This document shows positions 27,420 through 36,407 of a stretch of DNA of 59,946 nucleotides, piece after piece. Origin of the DNA: Anaerolineae bacterium (GTDB lineage Bacteria; Chloroflexota; Anaerolineae; Aggregatilineales; Phototrophicaceae); the NCBI GenBank assembly GCA_025454525.1, contig JALOOG010000026.1, forward strand, positions 1 through 59,946, given 5' to 3'. Each line of letters opens with the position of its first letter. The first letter of the stretch is position 1. Under the pieces are notes generated by a model, which was not told the origin of the DNA, did no database searches, and worked only from the letters and a program-made list of their open reading frames with translations. Both the position numbers and the translations under genes were made by a program.

Positions 27420-28460
27420 ATGAGTCAAGTCACGGAAACACCTACGACTGAAAGCCGTAAAGTCGATCACATTCGCATCAATCTCGATAAAGACGTTCAA
27501 TTTCCCCGTTTAACCACCGGCCTAGAACGCTATCGCTTTCTGCATCAAGCGCTTCCAGAGATCGATCTTGCCGAAATCGATACCCGTGTCCATTTGCTAG
27601 GCCACTTGATCAACGTGCCGATCTTGATCTCATCCATGACCGGAGGGACGGAAATGGCGAGTCGGTTAAATCGTAACCTCGCCGAAGCCGCTCAACATCA
27701 CCAGATTCCGATGGGAGTCGGGTCACAACGCGCCGCAGTTGAAAGTCTTGAACTTGCCAAAAGCTATCAAATTCGCGATGTTGCACCGGATATTTTGCTG
27801 TTTGCCAACATCGGCGCGGTTCAATTGAACTATGGCTACGGCGTAGATCAATGCCGTCGGGCAGTTGATATGCTAGAGGCAAACGCGCTTATCTTACATT
27901 TTAACGTGTTGCAAGAAGCGGTACAACCTGAAGGCGATACCAATTTCGCCGGATTACTCGCTAAAGTCGAACACATTTGCACTCATGTCGGCGTTCCTGT
28001 GATCGCCAAAGAAGTCGGTTGGGGCTTTAGCGAAAAGAATTGCCGTGACCTCAAAAATGTCGGTGTTTCTGCGATCGATGTGGCCGGCGCAGGCGGCACT
28101 TCATGGAGCGAAGTTGAATATCATCGCGCTCCGACCGCCTTCCATGCCCGTGTAGCCCGTAGCTTTGCCGATTGGGGTATCCCAACCGCCGATGCGATTC
28201 AATACGCGGTCAAAGGCGCGCCTGATCTCGATATTATCGCGAGTGGCGGGTTACGAGATGGGATCGACATCGCGAAATGTATCGCGCTGGGTGCAAAAGT
28301 CGGAGGGATCGCAGCCTCATTCCTCAAAGCAGCCGATGAATCCGTTGAAGCGGTGGATCAACTGATCCGCGAACTAAGCAGCCAGATCCGCATTGCCATG
28401 TTATGTAGCGGTGCGCGCACCATTTCTGACCTTCAAAACACCCCCCTTCTCAAAGATTGA
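27420..28460 (+). CDS. fni: Type 2 isopentenyl-diphosphate delta-isomerase
   Basis: 346 residues, typical for the FMN-dependent type 2 enzyme that interconverts IPP and DMAPP. Signature stretches are 'RKVDHIRINLDKDVQF' near the N-terminus, 'LISSMTGGTEMASRLNRNLA', 'MGVGSQRAAVE', 'VIAKEVGWGFS', 'AIDVAGAGGTSWSEVE' and 'IASGGLRDGIDIAKCIALGA', together outlining the TIM barrel with FMN phosphate and substrate sites. It acts in the cytosol at the start of isoprenoid chain elongation. The gene immediately downstream is a polyprenyl diphosphate synthase, so the pair supplies and extends isoprenoid precursors. Confidence 0.95.
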   Translation: MSQVTETPTTESRKVDHIRINLDKDVQFPRLTTGLERYRFLHQALPEIDLAEIDTRVHLLGHLINVPILISSMTGGTEMASRLNRNLAEAAQHHQIPMGVGSQRAAVESLELAKSYQIRDVAPDILLFANIGAVQLNYGYGVDQCRRAVDMLEANALILHFNVLQEAVQPEGDTNFAGLLAKVEHICTHVGVPVIAKEVGWGFSEKNCRDLKNVGVSAIDVAGAGGTSWSEVEYHRAPTAFHARVARSFADWGIPTADAIQYAVKGAPDLDIIASGGLRDGIDIAKCIALGAKVGGIAASFLKAADESVEAVDQLIRELSSQIRIAMLCSGARTISDLQNTPLLKD

Positions 28461-28471
28461 AAGGTGTAGCC

Positions 28472-29488
28472 ATGTTACAAGAACTCATGGGACGTTACCT
28501 TGAAGCCATTGATCTCAATATGCGTGAAATGGTCAATGCGGCCCCCGTCGAAACCCCAGGTTATGGGATGATGCTCCGTTACCCGTTCGGTTGGGTCGAT
28601 GAACAAGGCAATCCCTATAATAAATCCACCGGTAAGCGGATTCGTCCGATCCTACTCTTGTTATGTACCGAGGCCGCGGGAGGTGATTGGCAAACCGCGC
28701 TTCCAGCAGCCTCCGCAGTTGAAATTTTGCATAACTTCTCGTTGATCCATGATGACATCCAAGACAATAGCCCCGTTCGCCATAACCGCCCTACCCTTTG
28801 GAAAGTTTGGGGGGTCGCAAACGGCATTAATGCGGGTGATGCGCTGTTCACGCTCTCGTTTGTCGCACTTAGTAAATTGACCGAACGCGGCGTTTCAGCA
28901 GAAATTGCCTTACAATGCTTGCGTGTCTTTAGCAACATGGCGCTTGAACTCACCCGCGGTCAACATCTTGATATGCGCTTTGAGCATCAAGGCACCGTCA
29001 CCGCTGAAGAATACATCTCCATGATCAGCGGGAAAACCTCCGCCTTGCTTTCCGCTTGCGCGGAAATGGGTGCATTGATCGGATGTGGTGACTCCAAAAT
29101 TGCCGCAAAATACGCCGATTTTGGCTTGAATCTGGGCATCTCGTTTCAGATCCGCGATGATATTCTTGGGATCTGGGGCGATGCAGAAGTGACCGGAAAA
29201 TCCGCTGCAACTGACATCCTCTCGCGTAAAAAATCGCTTCCGGTGATCTATGGCTTAGAGCGTAGCAACGCCCTCGCCGATCTCTATAACCGCGAAACGT
29301 TTGGTGAAGCAGATGTGCAACCCGCGGTAGAACTGCTCAACTCGGTTGGTGCGCGTGAATATGCCCACCAACAAGAGACCAAATTTTACCAACGTGCGAT
29401 CGAATCCTTGAATGATGCACAACCCCAAGGTACCGCCGCGCAAGCCCTAAACGCACTGATCGATCTGCTGTTTCAACGCACTTCCTAA
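28472..29488 (+). CDS. Polyprenyl (geranylgeranyl-type) diphosphate synthase
   Basis: 338 residues from ATG 28472, which follows GAAAGGTG by six bases; a TTG at 28457 would overlap fni by four. The two Asp-rich motifs are 'LIHDDIQDNSP' (DDxxD) and 'QIRDDILGIWGD' (second Mg site), with 'GKRIRPILLLLC' and 'GKTSALLSACAEMGAL' as family markers. The residues before the first DDxxD (AAAVEILHNFS-like, small and aromatic mix) suggest a short to medium chain such as C15-C20, but chain length cannot be settled by eye. It condenses IPP onto allylic diphosphates and forms a unit with fni. Confidence 0.9.
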   Translation: MLQELMGRYLEAIDLNMREMVNAAPVETPGYGMMLRYPFGWVDEQGNPYNKSTGKRIRPILLLLCTEAAGGDWQTALPAASAVEILHNFSLIHDDIQDNSPVRHNRPTLWKVWGVANGINAGDALFTLSFVALSKLTERGVSAEIALQCLRVFSNMALELTRGQHLDMRFEHQGTVTAEEYISMISGKTSALLSACAEMGALIGCGDSKIAAKYADFGLNLGISFQIRDDILGIWGDAEVTGKSAATDILSRKKSLPVIYGLERSNALADLYNRETFGEADVQPAVELLNSVGAREYAHQQETKFYQRAIESLNDAQPQGTAAQALNALIDLLFQRTS

Positions 29489-29497
29489 ACTACCCCG

Positions 29498-29523
29498 TTG
29501 GGGAAAGATCCACCTTTCCCCAA
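29498..29523 (+). terminator. Terminator of the fni operon
   Basis: Ten-base stem TTGGGGAAAG (29498-29507) / CTTTCCCCAA (29514-29523), six-base loop, ten bases after the stop. The sequence following is only mildly T-rich. Confidence 0.7.
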
Positions 29524-29609
29524 TGATTTGATCTTTATCATCAATCAAGCGTTGAATTACAAAAACCCTTAAGGTATCGTTAAAATAACAACAATGAACT
29601 TGATCATTT

Positions 29610-29840
29610 TTAATGACAATGAAAGGCAAGATGTAATTTTTTGGTCTTTCGAGAGATAAGGACAAACAGCGCGTCATTCGGTGCGCTCTTAACCGAACTT
29701 AGGTGAGTGCGGCGGCTGCGGTAGCAACCAAGAAAAAAATAATTCGGCGACAGCGGCAACGTGGTTAGATTGACCGTAAGATTGAAATTGTGAGCGCGCC
29801 AATGCCAAAAATCAAAATCAAGGCAAAACAGCGCTTTCAT
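29610..29840 (-). CDS. Candidate small protein of the dispersed cassette (copy 2)
   Basis: 76 codons from ATG 29840, preceded by AAGGAG seven bases upstream and by an extended -10 (TGC-TATAAT) at 29879-29884 on the minus strand. The peptide is aromatic and hydrophobic at its start (CLDFDFWHW), then NLTVNLTTLPLSPNYFF…RSRR, then a polar tail. The central LT-[IV]-x-LT…LSPxxFF…RR pattern recurs in the same frame in copies 1 and 3, with synonymous-type changes and three-base-multiple indels, which supports translation. Copies 1 and 3 do not conserve this start codon, and only copy 2 has a good ribosome site. No known family recognised. Confidence 0.35.
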   Translation of the reverse strand: MKALFCLDFDFWHWRAHNFNLTVNLTTLPLSPNYFFLGCYRSRRTHLSSVKSAPNDALFVLISRKTKKLHLAFHCH

Positions 29841-29916
29841 CGGATACTCCTTAGGGTCGATTCGGTCATATTGAGTGGATTATAGCACAGATGAGCGAAA
29901 AATTCGTAACAAATGT
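29690..29916 (-). repeat. Dispersed intergenic cassette, copy 2
   Basis: It occupies much of the 534-base gap 29489-30022. The 38-base promoter box (29879-29916, minus strand) is identical at 35 positions to copy 3. The core (29741-29784) matches copy 1 at 39 of 44 positions. The distance from -10 to core is about 125 bases, close to copy 3. The remainder of the gap holds the fni terminator and, at 29921-30022, an AT-rich leader of the next kinase gene in which I see no strong promoter. Confidence 0.7.
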
Positions 29917-29920
29917 TACG
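29905..29920. promoter_or_regulatory. Palindromic operator-like site at the cassette promoter
   Basis: Perfect 16-base palindrome with arms CGTAACA / TGTTACG and a two-base centre, overlapping the -35 region of the cassette copy 2 promoter. Copy 3 keeps the inner ACA-TT-TGT and the right arm. A dimeric repressor or activator site is the simplest reading. Confidence 0.45.
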
Positions 29921-30022
29921 TCTTTTAGCCGATGCCTTTTGCTATCCCCTATCGCTTATGCTCTTTATTTCCGATTATATCTCGTTTAAAATTTACTTTT
30001 TCCATTAAAGACGATAGACAAC

Positions 30023-33000
30023 ATGGGCTTTAACCAACGTTATTTGTTGCAAAACTTGATCGGTGCTGGCGGTATGGGCGCGGTTTATCAGGCTATTGAT
30101 CGACTCACAGGAGAGACGATCGCGCTTAAACAAGTCCCGAATCATTTAAACGCTAATTCACGCGATGCTGCCTATACACAACACGATCGTTTGATATTGA
30201 CTCGCGAGTTTCGTACCTTAGCAGGGTTACGTCACCCTCACATTGTGAATGTGTTAGATTATGGGTTTGACCTTGATCGTCAACCCTTTTTTACCATGGA
30301 GTTGTTACAAAACGCGCAAACGATCCTTGAGATCGGGGTTGATTTATCACGACGCGATCAAATTCAATTGCTGATTCAAGTCTTACAGGCTTTGGCTTAT
30401 CTGCATCGTCGTCAGATCATCCACCGCGATCTCAAACCTGCTAATATCCTCGTGATCGAAGGTCATGAGGTGAAATTGGTCGATTTTGGGTTGGCTACCC
30501 CGGTTTATCATACGGATGCGGCAATTTCCGGCACAATCCATTATGTCGCACCGGAGATCTTGCAAGGAAAATCAATTTCAACTGCTTCAGATTTGTATAG
30601 CGTCGGTGTGATCGCTTATGAATTGCTCTTGGGACGCTATCCGTTTAATGATGAGCAGGCGAATGTGTTAGTGGCACAAATTTTGATCGCTGAACCCGAT
30701 CTAAGCGATCTAGAAGCGCCTTTCGTACCGATTTTAAGCCGTTTATTGGCAAAATCACCGGATGAACGCTATCACGACTCGGATGAGGTCATTCGGGATC
30801 TGTGTCAAGCGATAGGATTGCCCTTGCCAACGGAAAACCCGATCATCCGACAAAGTTATCTGCAAACCGCGCAATTTGTGGGACGGGAGGCGGAATTAAC
30901 GCAATTGATCGAGGCTTTAGATCGTCCTCAAGGGAGTTTTTGGTTGATTGGAGGGGAAAGTGGCATTGGAAAATCTCGCTTAGCAGAAGAATTACGGATT
31001 CAAGCGTTGGTGCGTGGGATATTGGTAGCGCGTGGCCAAGCAATGGAAACCAATGCCCTCCCCTATCAAACTTTACGGCAAGTGTTCCGACTGTTAACGC
31101 TGACGGGTGACACAAACGATCTAGACATTCTACAAGAGATCATCTCCGATCTTCATGAGTTAACGGGAAAACCGATTGCACCACTGGGTCTACTTGATCG
31201 CGGAGTCCGACAACAACGCTTGTTGAAAGCCTTGGTTGATCTCTTAAAGAGTCAATCCCAACCTGTGTTGATGATCTTAGAGGATCTGCATTGGTCGGAG
31301 GAAAGCTTACCCCTCTTAAAAAGTTTGATTGCGGAAATTGCGTCATTACCGGTGATGATCGTTGGGACGTATCGTAACGATGAACGTGCAGATTTACCGA
31401 ATGAGTTACCGGGTGCAAAAGTGATCTCGTTAAATCGTCTGGATCAAGCGAGTATTTCAACCTTAAGTGAATCCATTTTAGGGCGTTATGATGAAAGAGT
31501 GATCGATCTCTTGATGAAAGAAACCGAAGGTAACGCCTTTTTCATCGTCGAGGTGATCCAAGCCTTAGCCGAAAATTCTGGCAATTTAAGCGAGATCGGC
31601 TTACGTACCTTACCGGAACATCTGTTTGTGGGTGGAATACAACAGATTATCGGTCAACGCTTGGCCCGAATTTCATCAGAAGCGTTGGAAATACTCAAAG
31701 TCGCAGCGGTTTATGGGCAGGTGATCGATCTAGAGGTGCTAACATCGATTTACCCACAGCATGATCTGGAAACATGGTTGACGATCTGTGCAAATGCCGC
31801 AATTTTGGCACGTCAAGATGAACAATGGCAATTCACCCATGCCAAAATCCGCTATCACCTGTTATCCCAGTTGGATACCATCGAAAAACAACACTATCAC
31901 CGGGCAATCGCCCATACTTTAGAACAGTTGCACTCGAATACTCAGGTTGAAGCTTTGGCCTACCATTGGGGCGAAGTGGGTGAAAGCGAGAAAGAAGCCC
32001 AGTATCTCGTTCCGGCGGGTGAGCGGGCAAGCGCGAACAGCGCCTATCTACGAGCGCAACGGTATCTTGAGCGGGCCTTGACCTTAGAGACTCACTTATC
32101 AGCCATAAATCAAGCCAAAGTCCGGTTATTGTTAGGGGATATTCGTTACGCGCTTGGGGATTATGTGAGTGCCAAAACCTACCTAAACCAGAGCGTTGAA
32201 CTCACGCAAAATGCGAATGATGCTGCGGGTTTGGCACGCTCTTTAAATTTATTAGGCAATATTGCACTCGCATTGGGCGATAAAAACGAGGCAAAGCTCT
32301 ATCTAGAGCAGAGCCTTACGATCGGACAACAAAACGGTGATCTCTTAGAAGTCGGAAAATCAATGCGTTCTTTGGGCGTGATCGCTAAAACCAATGGCGA
32401 TTTTAGCGAGGCGAAACGCTTGTTTCAGAGCAGTTTAGCGTTGCTCTCTAGCGTCGGAGATCAAATGGGTGTGGCGGGATCCTTGACCAATTTAGGCGAG
32501 ATCATGAAATATGAAGGTGATCTGCACGCTTCGCGATCCTATTATGAGCAGGCGATCCAACAATTTGAGGCGATCAACTTCCAATGGGGGATCGCCTATA
32601 CGTTGACCACCCTAGGGCTTACCCAAGCAAAACTCGCCGATTATTCAGCGGCCCAACAAAGCCATGAACGGGCTTTACAAATTTGTCAGACCATTCAACA
32701 TCGTTGGGGTGCGGCGTATAGCGAAAATAACCTCGCGGCAACCTTAATCTATCATGGCGATCTGATCGGCGCATGGACTCATCTGATCAATGCGCTAAAA
32801 ACCGCGTGGGAGATTCAAACGATCCCGTTGGTATTAGACATGCTGATCACGTTGGCAAGCTTGCATCTAGAGTCAGATAATCGCACCGACGCATTGCCTT
32901 TAATCACCTTGGTTGAACAGGACTCCCGCGCCGATCCAGAGACCTTTGAGATGTTACGCGATCTCAAACAACGCTATCAGATCACCAGTCAGCCTAGCGA

Positions 33001-33046
33001 GGCCCTTCCAGATTTAAAAGCAATCGTGGAAGGGATCATCGGCTAG
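30023..33046 (+). CDS. Ser/Thr protein kinase fused to an AAA/STAND ATPase and TPR repeats
   Basis: 1007 residues, no membrane span. Residues ~5-270 are a Hanks-type kinase: glycine loop 'LIGAGGMGAVYQA', Lys in 'IALKQV', catalytic loop 'HRDLKPANILV', 'VDFGLA', and 'GTIHYVAPEIL'. Then 'QFVGREAELTQLIEAL' opens an AAA_16 module with Walker A GGESGIGKS and a Walker-B-like 'VLMILEDLHWS'. From ~640 on there are at least seven TPR-like repeats (e.g. 'GDIRYALGDYVSAKTYLNQS', 'ARSLNLLGNIALALGDKNEA'). PknK- and MalT-like proteins share this ATPase-TPR plan, where the TPRs sense a ligand or partner and the ATPase acts as a switch. It is cytosolic; the signal is unknown. Its end overlaps hemW by four bases, convergently. 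Confidence 0.9.
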   Translation: MGFNQRYLLQNLIGAGGMGAVYQAIDRLTGETIALKQVPNHLNANSRDAAYTQHDRLILTREFRTLAGLRHPHIVNVLDYGFDLDRQPFFTMELLQNAQTILEIGVDLSRRDQIQLLIQVLQALAYLHRRQIIHRDLKPANILVIEGHEVKLVDFGLATPVYHTDAAISGTIHYVAPEILQGKSISTASDLYSVGVIAYELLLGRYPFNDEQANVLVAQILIAEPDLSDLEAPFVPILSRLLAKSPDERYHDSDEVIRDLCQAIGLPLPTENPIIRQSYLQTAQFVGREAELTQLIEALDRPQGSFWLIGGESGIGKSRLAEELRIQALVRGILVARGQAMETNALPYQTLRQVFRLLTLTGDTNDLDILQEIISDLHELTGKPIAPLGLLDRGVRQQRLLKALVDLLKSQSQPVLMILEDLHWSEESLPLLKSLIAEIASLPVMIVGTYRNDERADLPNELPGAKVISLNRLDQASISTLSESILGRYDERVIDLLMKETEGNAFFIVEVIQALAENSGNLSEIGLRTLPEHLFVGGIQQIIGQRLARISSEALEILKVAAVYGQVIDLEVLTSIYPQHDLETWLTICANAAILARQDEQWQFTHAKIRYHLLSQLDTIEKQHYHRAIAHTLEQLHSNTQVEALAYHWGEVGESEKEAQYLVPAGERASANSAYLRAQRYLERALTLETHLSAINQAKVRLLLGDIRYALGDYVSAKTYLNQSVELTQNANDAAGLARSLNLLGNIALALGDKNEAKLYLEQSLTIGQQNGDLLEVGKSMRSLGVIAKTNGDFSEAKRLFQSSLALLSSVGDQMGVAGSLTNLGEIMKYEGDLHASRSYYEQAIQQFEAINFQWGIAYTLTTLGLTQAKLADYSAAQQSHERALQICQTIQHRWGAAYSENNLAATLIYHGDLIGAWTHLINALKTAWEIQTIPLVLDMLITLASLHLESDNRTDALPLITLVEQDSRADPETFEMLRDLKQRYQITSQPSEALPDLKAIVEGIIG

Positions 33047-34224
33047 ACTAAATCGCGGAAAATGAGGTTGCTTAACATGCGCCCTTGTTGGGTAATGCGG
33101 ACGCACGAGTCGCTGACCTCTAGGAGTCCATGCGTTTGATACTTAGTAATCACCTCATGATGCAGATCCACCAGATCAACGCCGAACCGTTGCTGAAAAG
33201 CGGCCCGATCGATCCCTTCAACGGTTAAACGGAGTCCCATGATGAGCGTTTCGGCGATCTCATTAGCACGATCGACTTGCACCTCATCTACTGTGGCGGG
33301 GGTCGATGGAAAAGGATAATGCCGCTCCAAGGGTGTTTGTAATGCTTTGATGTAACGTTGGGGGGAGAGAAGGGTCGCATAACGTACCCCATTGGCATAA
33401 CCATGCGCGCCGGGGCCCAATCCGAGATACGGCCAATTGCGCCAATATTGCAGATTATGACGTGAAGCCTGTCCGGGCTGACTCCAATTGCTGATTTCGT
33501 ATTGCTGATACCCCCCTACCCCTAGTAACTCGGTGGCCAATTCATACATATCGGCTGCCAGATCATCATCGGGGGTTGGCACACGTCCGGTTTCGACCCA
33601 TTCTTTCAGCGGGGTATTTTCTTCTAAGCCTAAGGCATAAAGCGAGATATGCTCTGGCGCAAGTTCTAAAGTGCGCGTCAAGGTATCGTGCCAAGTGGCT
33701 AAGGATTGATAAGGCGCGCCATAAATGAGATCTAGATTAACATTTTTAAATTCCGCTTGTCGTACTAAGGGCATGATCTCGGTAACGGTTGCATAATCAT
33801 GCCGACGGGCGAATAACTTCAACTCTTGGGCATTGGCAGATTGCATCCCAATGCTAAGCCGATTAAAACCGGCGGCACGTAACCCCTGTAAATATGAGAG
33901 GTTAAGGTCATTGGGATTGGCCTCAGTGGTGATCTCGGCATCTGAAGTGATCTCAAAACGTTGGTGCAAGGTGTCTAAAATTTGCCCTAATTGCGCGGGA
34001 GTCAATAAAGTAGGCGTACCTCCCCCAAAAAACACACTATGGGCGGGTAAGCGTATTTCTGCTCCGTCAGCGACGATCTGGATCTCACGGATCAACGCCT
34101 CGACAAAGGCCGGGATCAGCGTTTCGAGATGGGTATAGGTATTAAAGGCACAATAGGTGCATTTGGTGGTACAAAACGGAATATGAAGGTAGATCGAAAT
34201 TGGTGTATTCGTCATCAGGGACAT
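33043..34224 (-). CDS. hemW: HemW-type radical SAM protein (heme chaperone / coproporphyrinogen oxidase-like)
   Basis: 393 residues from ATG 34224; a second ATG at 34215 is equally plausible. The frame opens further to 34284, but a divergent promoter lies there. 'ISIYLHIPFCTTKCTYCAF' carries the radical-SAM CxxxCxxC with the aromatic residue typical of HemW. 'FFGGGTPTLL', 'EANPNDLNLSYLQGLRAAG', 'RLSIGMQSANAQELKLFAR' and 'NVNLDLIYGAPYQS' are further family stretches, and the C-terminal HemN_C domain follows. The family binds heme and delivers it to apoproteins; earlier annotation called it oxygen-independent coproporphyrinogen oxidase. True HemN has an extra Cys and an N-terminal extension that are absent here. 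Confidence 0.88.
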   Translation of the reverse strand: MSLMTNTPISIYLHIPFCTTKCTYCAFNTYTHLETLIPAFVEALIREIQIVADGAEIRLPAHSVFFGGGTPTLLTPAQLGQILDTLHQRFEITSDAEITTEANPNDLNLSYLQGLRAAGFNRLSIGMQSANAQELKLFARRHDYATVTEIMPLVRQAEFKNVNLDLIYGAPYQSLATWHDTLTRTLELAPEHISLYALGLEENTPLKEWVETGRVPTPDDDLAADMYELATELLGVGGYQQYEISNWSQPGQASRHNLQYWRNWPYLGLGPGAHGYANGVRYATLLSPQRYIKALQTPLERHYPFPSTPATVDEVQVDRANEIAETLIMGLRLTVEGIDRAAFQQRFGVDLVDLHHEVITKYQTHGLLEVSDSCVRITQQGRMLSNLIFRDLV

Positions 34225-34237
34225 TAACTGTAACTCA

Positions 34238-34266
34238 TTGCAGTAAACCGACAGCTTTACTATAAT
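34238..34266 (+). promoter_or_regulatory. Promoter of the kinase-PQQ gene
   Basis: TTGCAG at 34238-34243, 17-base spacer, TATAAT at 34261-34266, about 44 bases upstream of the ATG at 34310. It overlaps the would-be N-terminal extension of hemW on the other strand. Confidence 0.65.
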
Positions 34267-34309
34267 AGCTAAAGAAGGTGCCATATTTTACCCTCAATCA
34301 TCAAAAAAC

Positions 34310-36322
34310 ATGATCAATCAGCAGATGGGATTCGCTGGTATGCCTGAGACAACTCAATTCAGCGGTACAGAGAACACAAACCACATCGAAGGAACGCTCA
34401 AAGCTAACACCATGCTGATGGAGCGCTATCGGATCATGGGGATCGCGGGTGGTGGCGGGATGGGAACGGTGTATCAAGCTCGCGATACGCGCTTTCCAGA
34501 TGCGAAACGCATGGTTGCCATTAAAGAGATGGTGATCCCCAACACCAATGAACAAGTGCGACAATCGGCGCTGAAAAACTTCAAACGCGAGTCTGACATC
34601 CTTGCGAGTTTAAGTCATCCGGCGATTCCCAAGATCTTTGACATCAGTGATGAAAACGATCGCGCCTATTTGATCATGGAATTTATCAACGGTAGCGATC
34701 TCGAAATGATCTTAAACAAAACGCGGGAATTGCCGATCGAGAAGATCCTTGAATGGGCGATCGATCTGTGCGATGTGCTGGAATATCTGCATAGTCATAA
34801 ACCCGATCCGATCATCTTCCGAGATCTGAAACCCGCTAACATCATGATCGATAGCTTGGGCAAGGTGCGGTTGATCGACTTCGGGATCGCAAAGCTGTTC
34901 ACCACCGATCACCGTAAACACACCATGATCGGTACAGAAGGCTATTCCGCGCCAGAACAATACAAAGGGGATGTGAACCCCCTAAGCGATATTTATGGTC
35001 TTGGGGCGACATTACACCATGTCTTGACGCGGCGCGATCCCCGTTTAGAGCCTCCGTTTAGCTTCAATGAACGCCCGATCCGTGAGATCAATCCAAAAGT
35101 CCCACCCAGCTTTATCGCGGTGGTCGAAAAGTCCTTAGAATTAAAACCAGAAAACCGCTTCCAATCGTGCGGAGAGATGAAAGCCGCGCTAGAGGCGGTG
35201 CGCTCACGTCCCAGTATGTCCGCGCCTTCGGTGTCAAATGCGGCGGGCGGCGGACAAAACACCATGTTGATCGGTCAGAATACCCCTGCCCCCGCCCCCC
35301 AATCGACCAGTTTTTTTGATGATATGGGTGGACAAGCGCCAAGTGGGTTACTTGAGCCGCGTTGGAAGTTTAAAACTGAGGACGAGATCCGCGGCGGCCC
35401 CAGCGCCTATAAAGGGTTGGTATTCGTGGGATCGTATGATACGAATATGTGGGCGGTGAATCTGGAGGACGGAAAACAGGTTTGGAAACATCATACCGAA
35501 GGCGGGATCGCCGCTACCCCCGTCGTGGATAGTTCATCGGGATTGGTCTTTTTTGGGTCGGAAGATCAAGTATTTCGGGCGGTGGATCATCGTTCAGGTC
35601 GGATCAACTGGACGTTTCCTACCAAAGGTCGCATCCGGAGTTCAGCCACATTAGCACATGATCATGTCTTTTTTGGGAGCGATGACGGCAAAGTGTACGC
35701 GCTGTTTGGGGCGAATGGGCGTTTGTTGTGGGAATATGATCTCGGTGCGCCGGTGCGAGTGCGCCCGTTTGTCACGAATGAAGTGGTGATCGCCGCTTCT
35801 GATGAAGGTGATATTGTGGCGATTGAACTTTCTGGCAAGCGCAAATGGGCCACACGCGCTAAACGGAGTATTAACTCTTCACCCTTTGTCGATATGAAAC
35901 AGAATATCTGTTACTATGGTTCATTTGACGGCTTTCTATATGCGTCTGATGCCAGCAGCGGGTATTCGATCTGGCGCTTCCGTACCAACGCGCCGATCGT
36001 GTCGTCACCATTGGTACAAGACAATACCGTCTATTTTGGGTCCGTGGATGGTACATTCTTCGCGTTAAATGCGGAAAACGCGAAAGAACGTTGGCGATAT
36101 ACCTTAGAAAAACCGATCGTCGGTTCTCCCGTTTTGCGCGAAAACAACGTGTATTTCGGTGGGACAGACGGATTCTTCTACTGCTTAGATGCTAAGAGCG
36201 GGCGCGAATTGTGGAAGTTTGAAACCAAAGGGCAAATTACCTCCGCACCTTTCATCATCGACAATATGATCTTAGTTGCGTCCATGGATAAAACCCTGTA
36301 CGCCTTGCCCTTGTTTAGCTAA
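34310..36322 (+). CDS. Ser/Thr protein kinase with C-terminal PQQ-type beta-propeller
   Basis: 670 residues. After a ~35-residue lead, the kinase domain shows 'IAGGGGMGTVYQARD', Lys in 'VAIKEM', 'FRDLKPANIMI' (Phe instead of the usual His before R-D), 'LIDFGIAKLF' and 'GTEGYSAPEQY'. A ~70-residue polar linker without a membrane span leads to a propeller of PQQ-like blades (residues ~345-670), each ending in 'W.fkT' or 'W.y': 'LYASDASSGYSIWRFRT' is one example. Most bacterial propeller-kinases have a membrane span between the two halves; here both would be cytosolic. The start lacks a clear ribosome site, so 34325 or 34340 is possible. The PP2C phosphatase follows, separated by a terminator. 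Confidence 0.9.
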   Translation: MINQQMGFAGMPETTQFSGTENTNHIEGTLKANTMLMERYRIMGIAGGGGMGTVYQARDTRFPDAKRMVAIKEMVIPNTNEQVRQSALKNFKRESDILASLSHPAIPKIFDISDENDRAYLIMEFINGSDLEMILNKTRELPIEKILEWAIDLCDVLEYLHSHKPDPIIFRDLKPANIMIDSLGKVRLIDFGIAKLFTTDHRKHTMIGTEGYSAPEQYKGDVNPLSDIYGLGATLHHVLTRRDPRLEPPFSFNERPIREINPKVPPSFIAVVEKSLELKPENRFQSCGEMKAALEAVRSRPSMSAPSVSNAAGGGQNTMLIGQNTPAPAPQSTSFFDDMGGQAPSGLLEPRWKFKTEDEIRGGPSAYKGLVFVGSYDTNMWAVNLEDGKQVWKHHTEGGIAATPVVDSSSGLVFFGSEDQVFRAVDHRSGRINWTFPTKGRIRSSATLAHDHVFFGSDDGKVYALFGANGRLLWEYDLGAPVRVRPFVTNEVVIAASDEGDIVAIELSGKRKWATRAKRSINSSPFVDMKQNICYYGSFDGFLYASDASSGYSIWRFRTNAPIVSSPLVQDNTVYFGSVDGTFFALNAENAKERWRYTLEKPIVGSPVLRENNVYFGGTDGFFYCLDAKSGRELWKFETKGQITSAPFIIDNMILVASMDKTLYALPLFS

Positions 36323-36331
36323 GTGTTATCT

Positions 36332-36371
36332 CTCTGGGGAGATTGATCCGCTCATCCCCCCAGAGGCTTTT
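36332..36371 (+). terminator. Terminator after the kinase-PQQ gene
   Basis: Stem CTCTGGGG (36332-36339) / CCCCAGAG (36358-36365) with an 18-base loop, then GCTTTT. Partial read-through into the phosphatase gene is possible. Confidence 0.6.
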
Positions 36372-36407
36372 GATTAATCGCGTGTTGAACTCACGGAGTC
36401 TGCTCTC

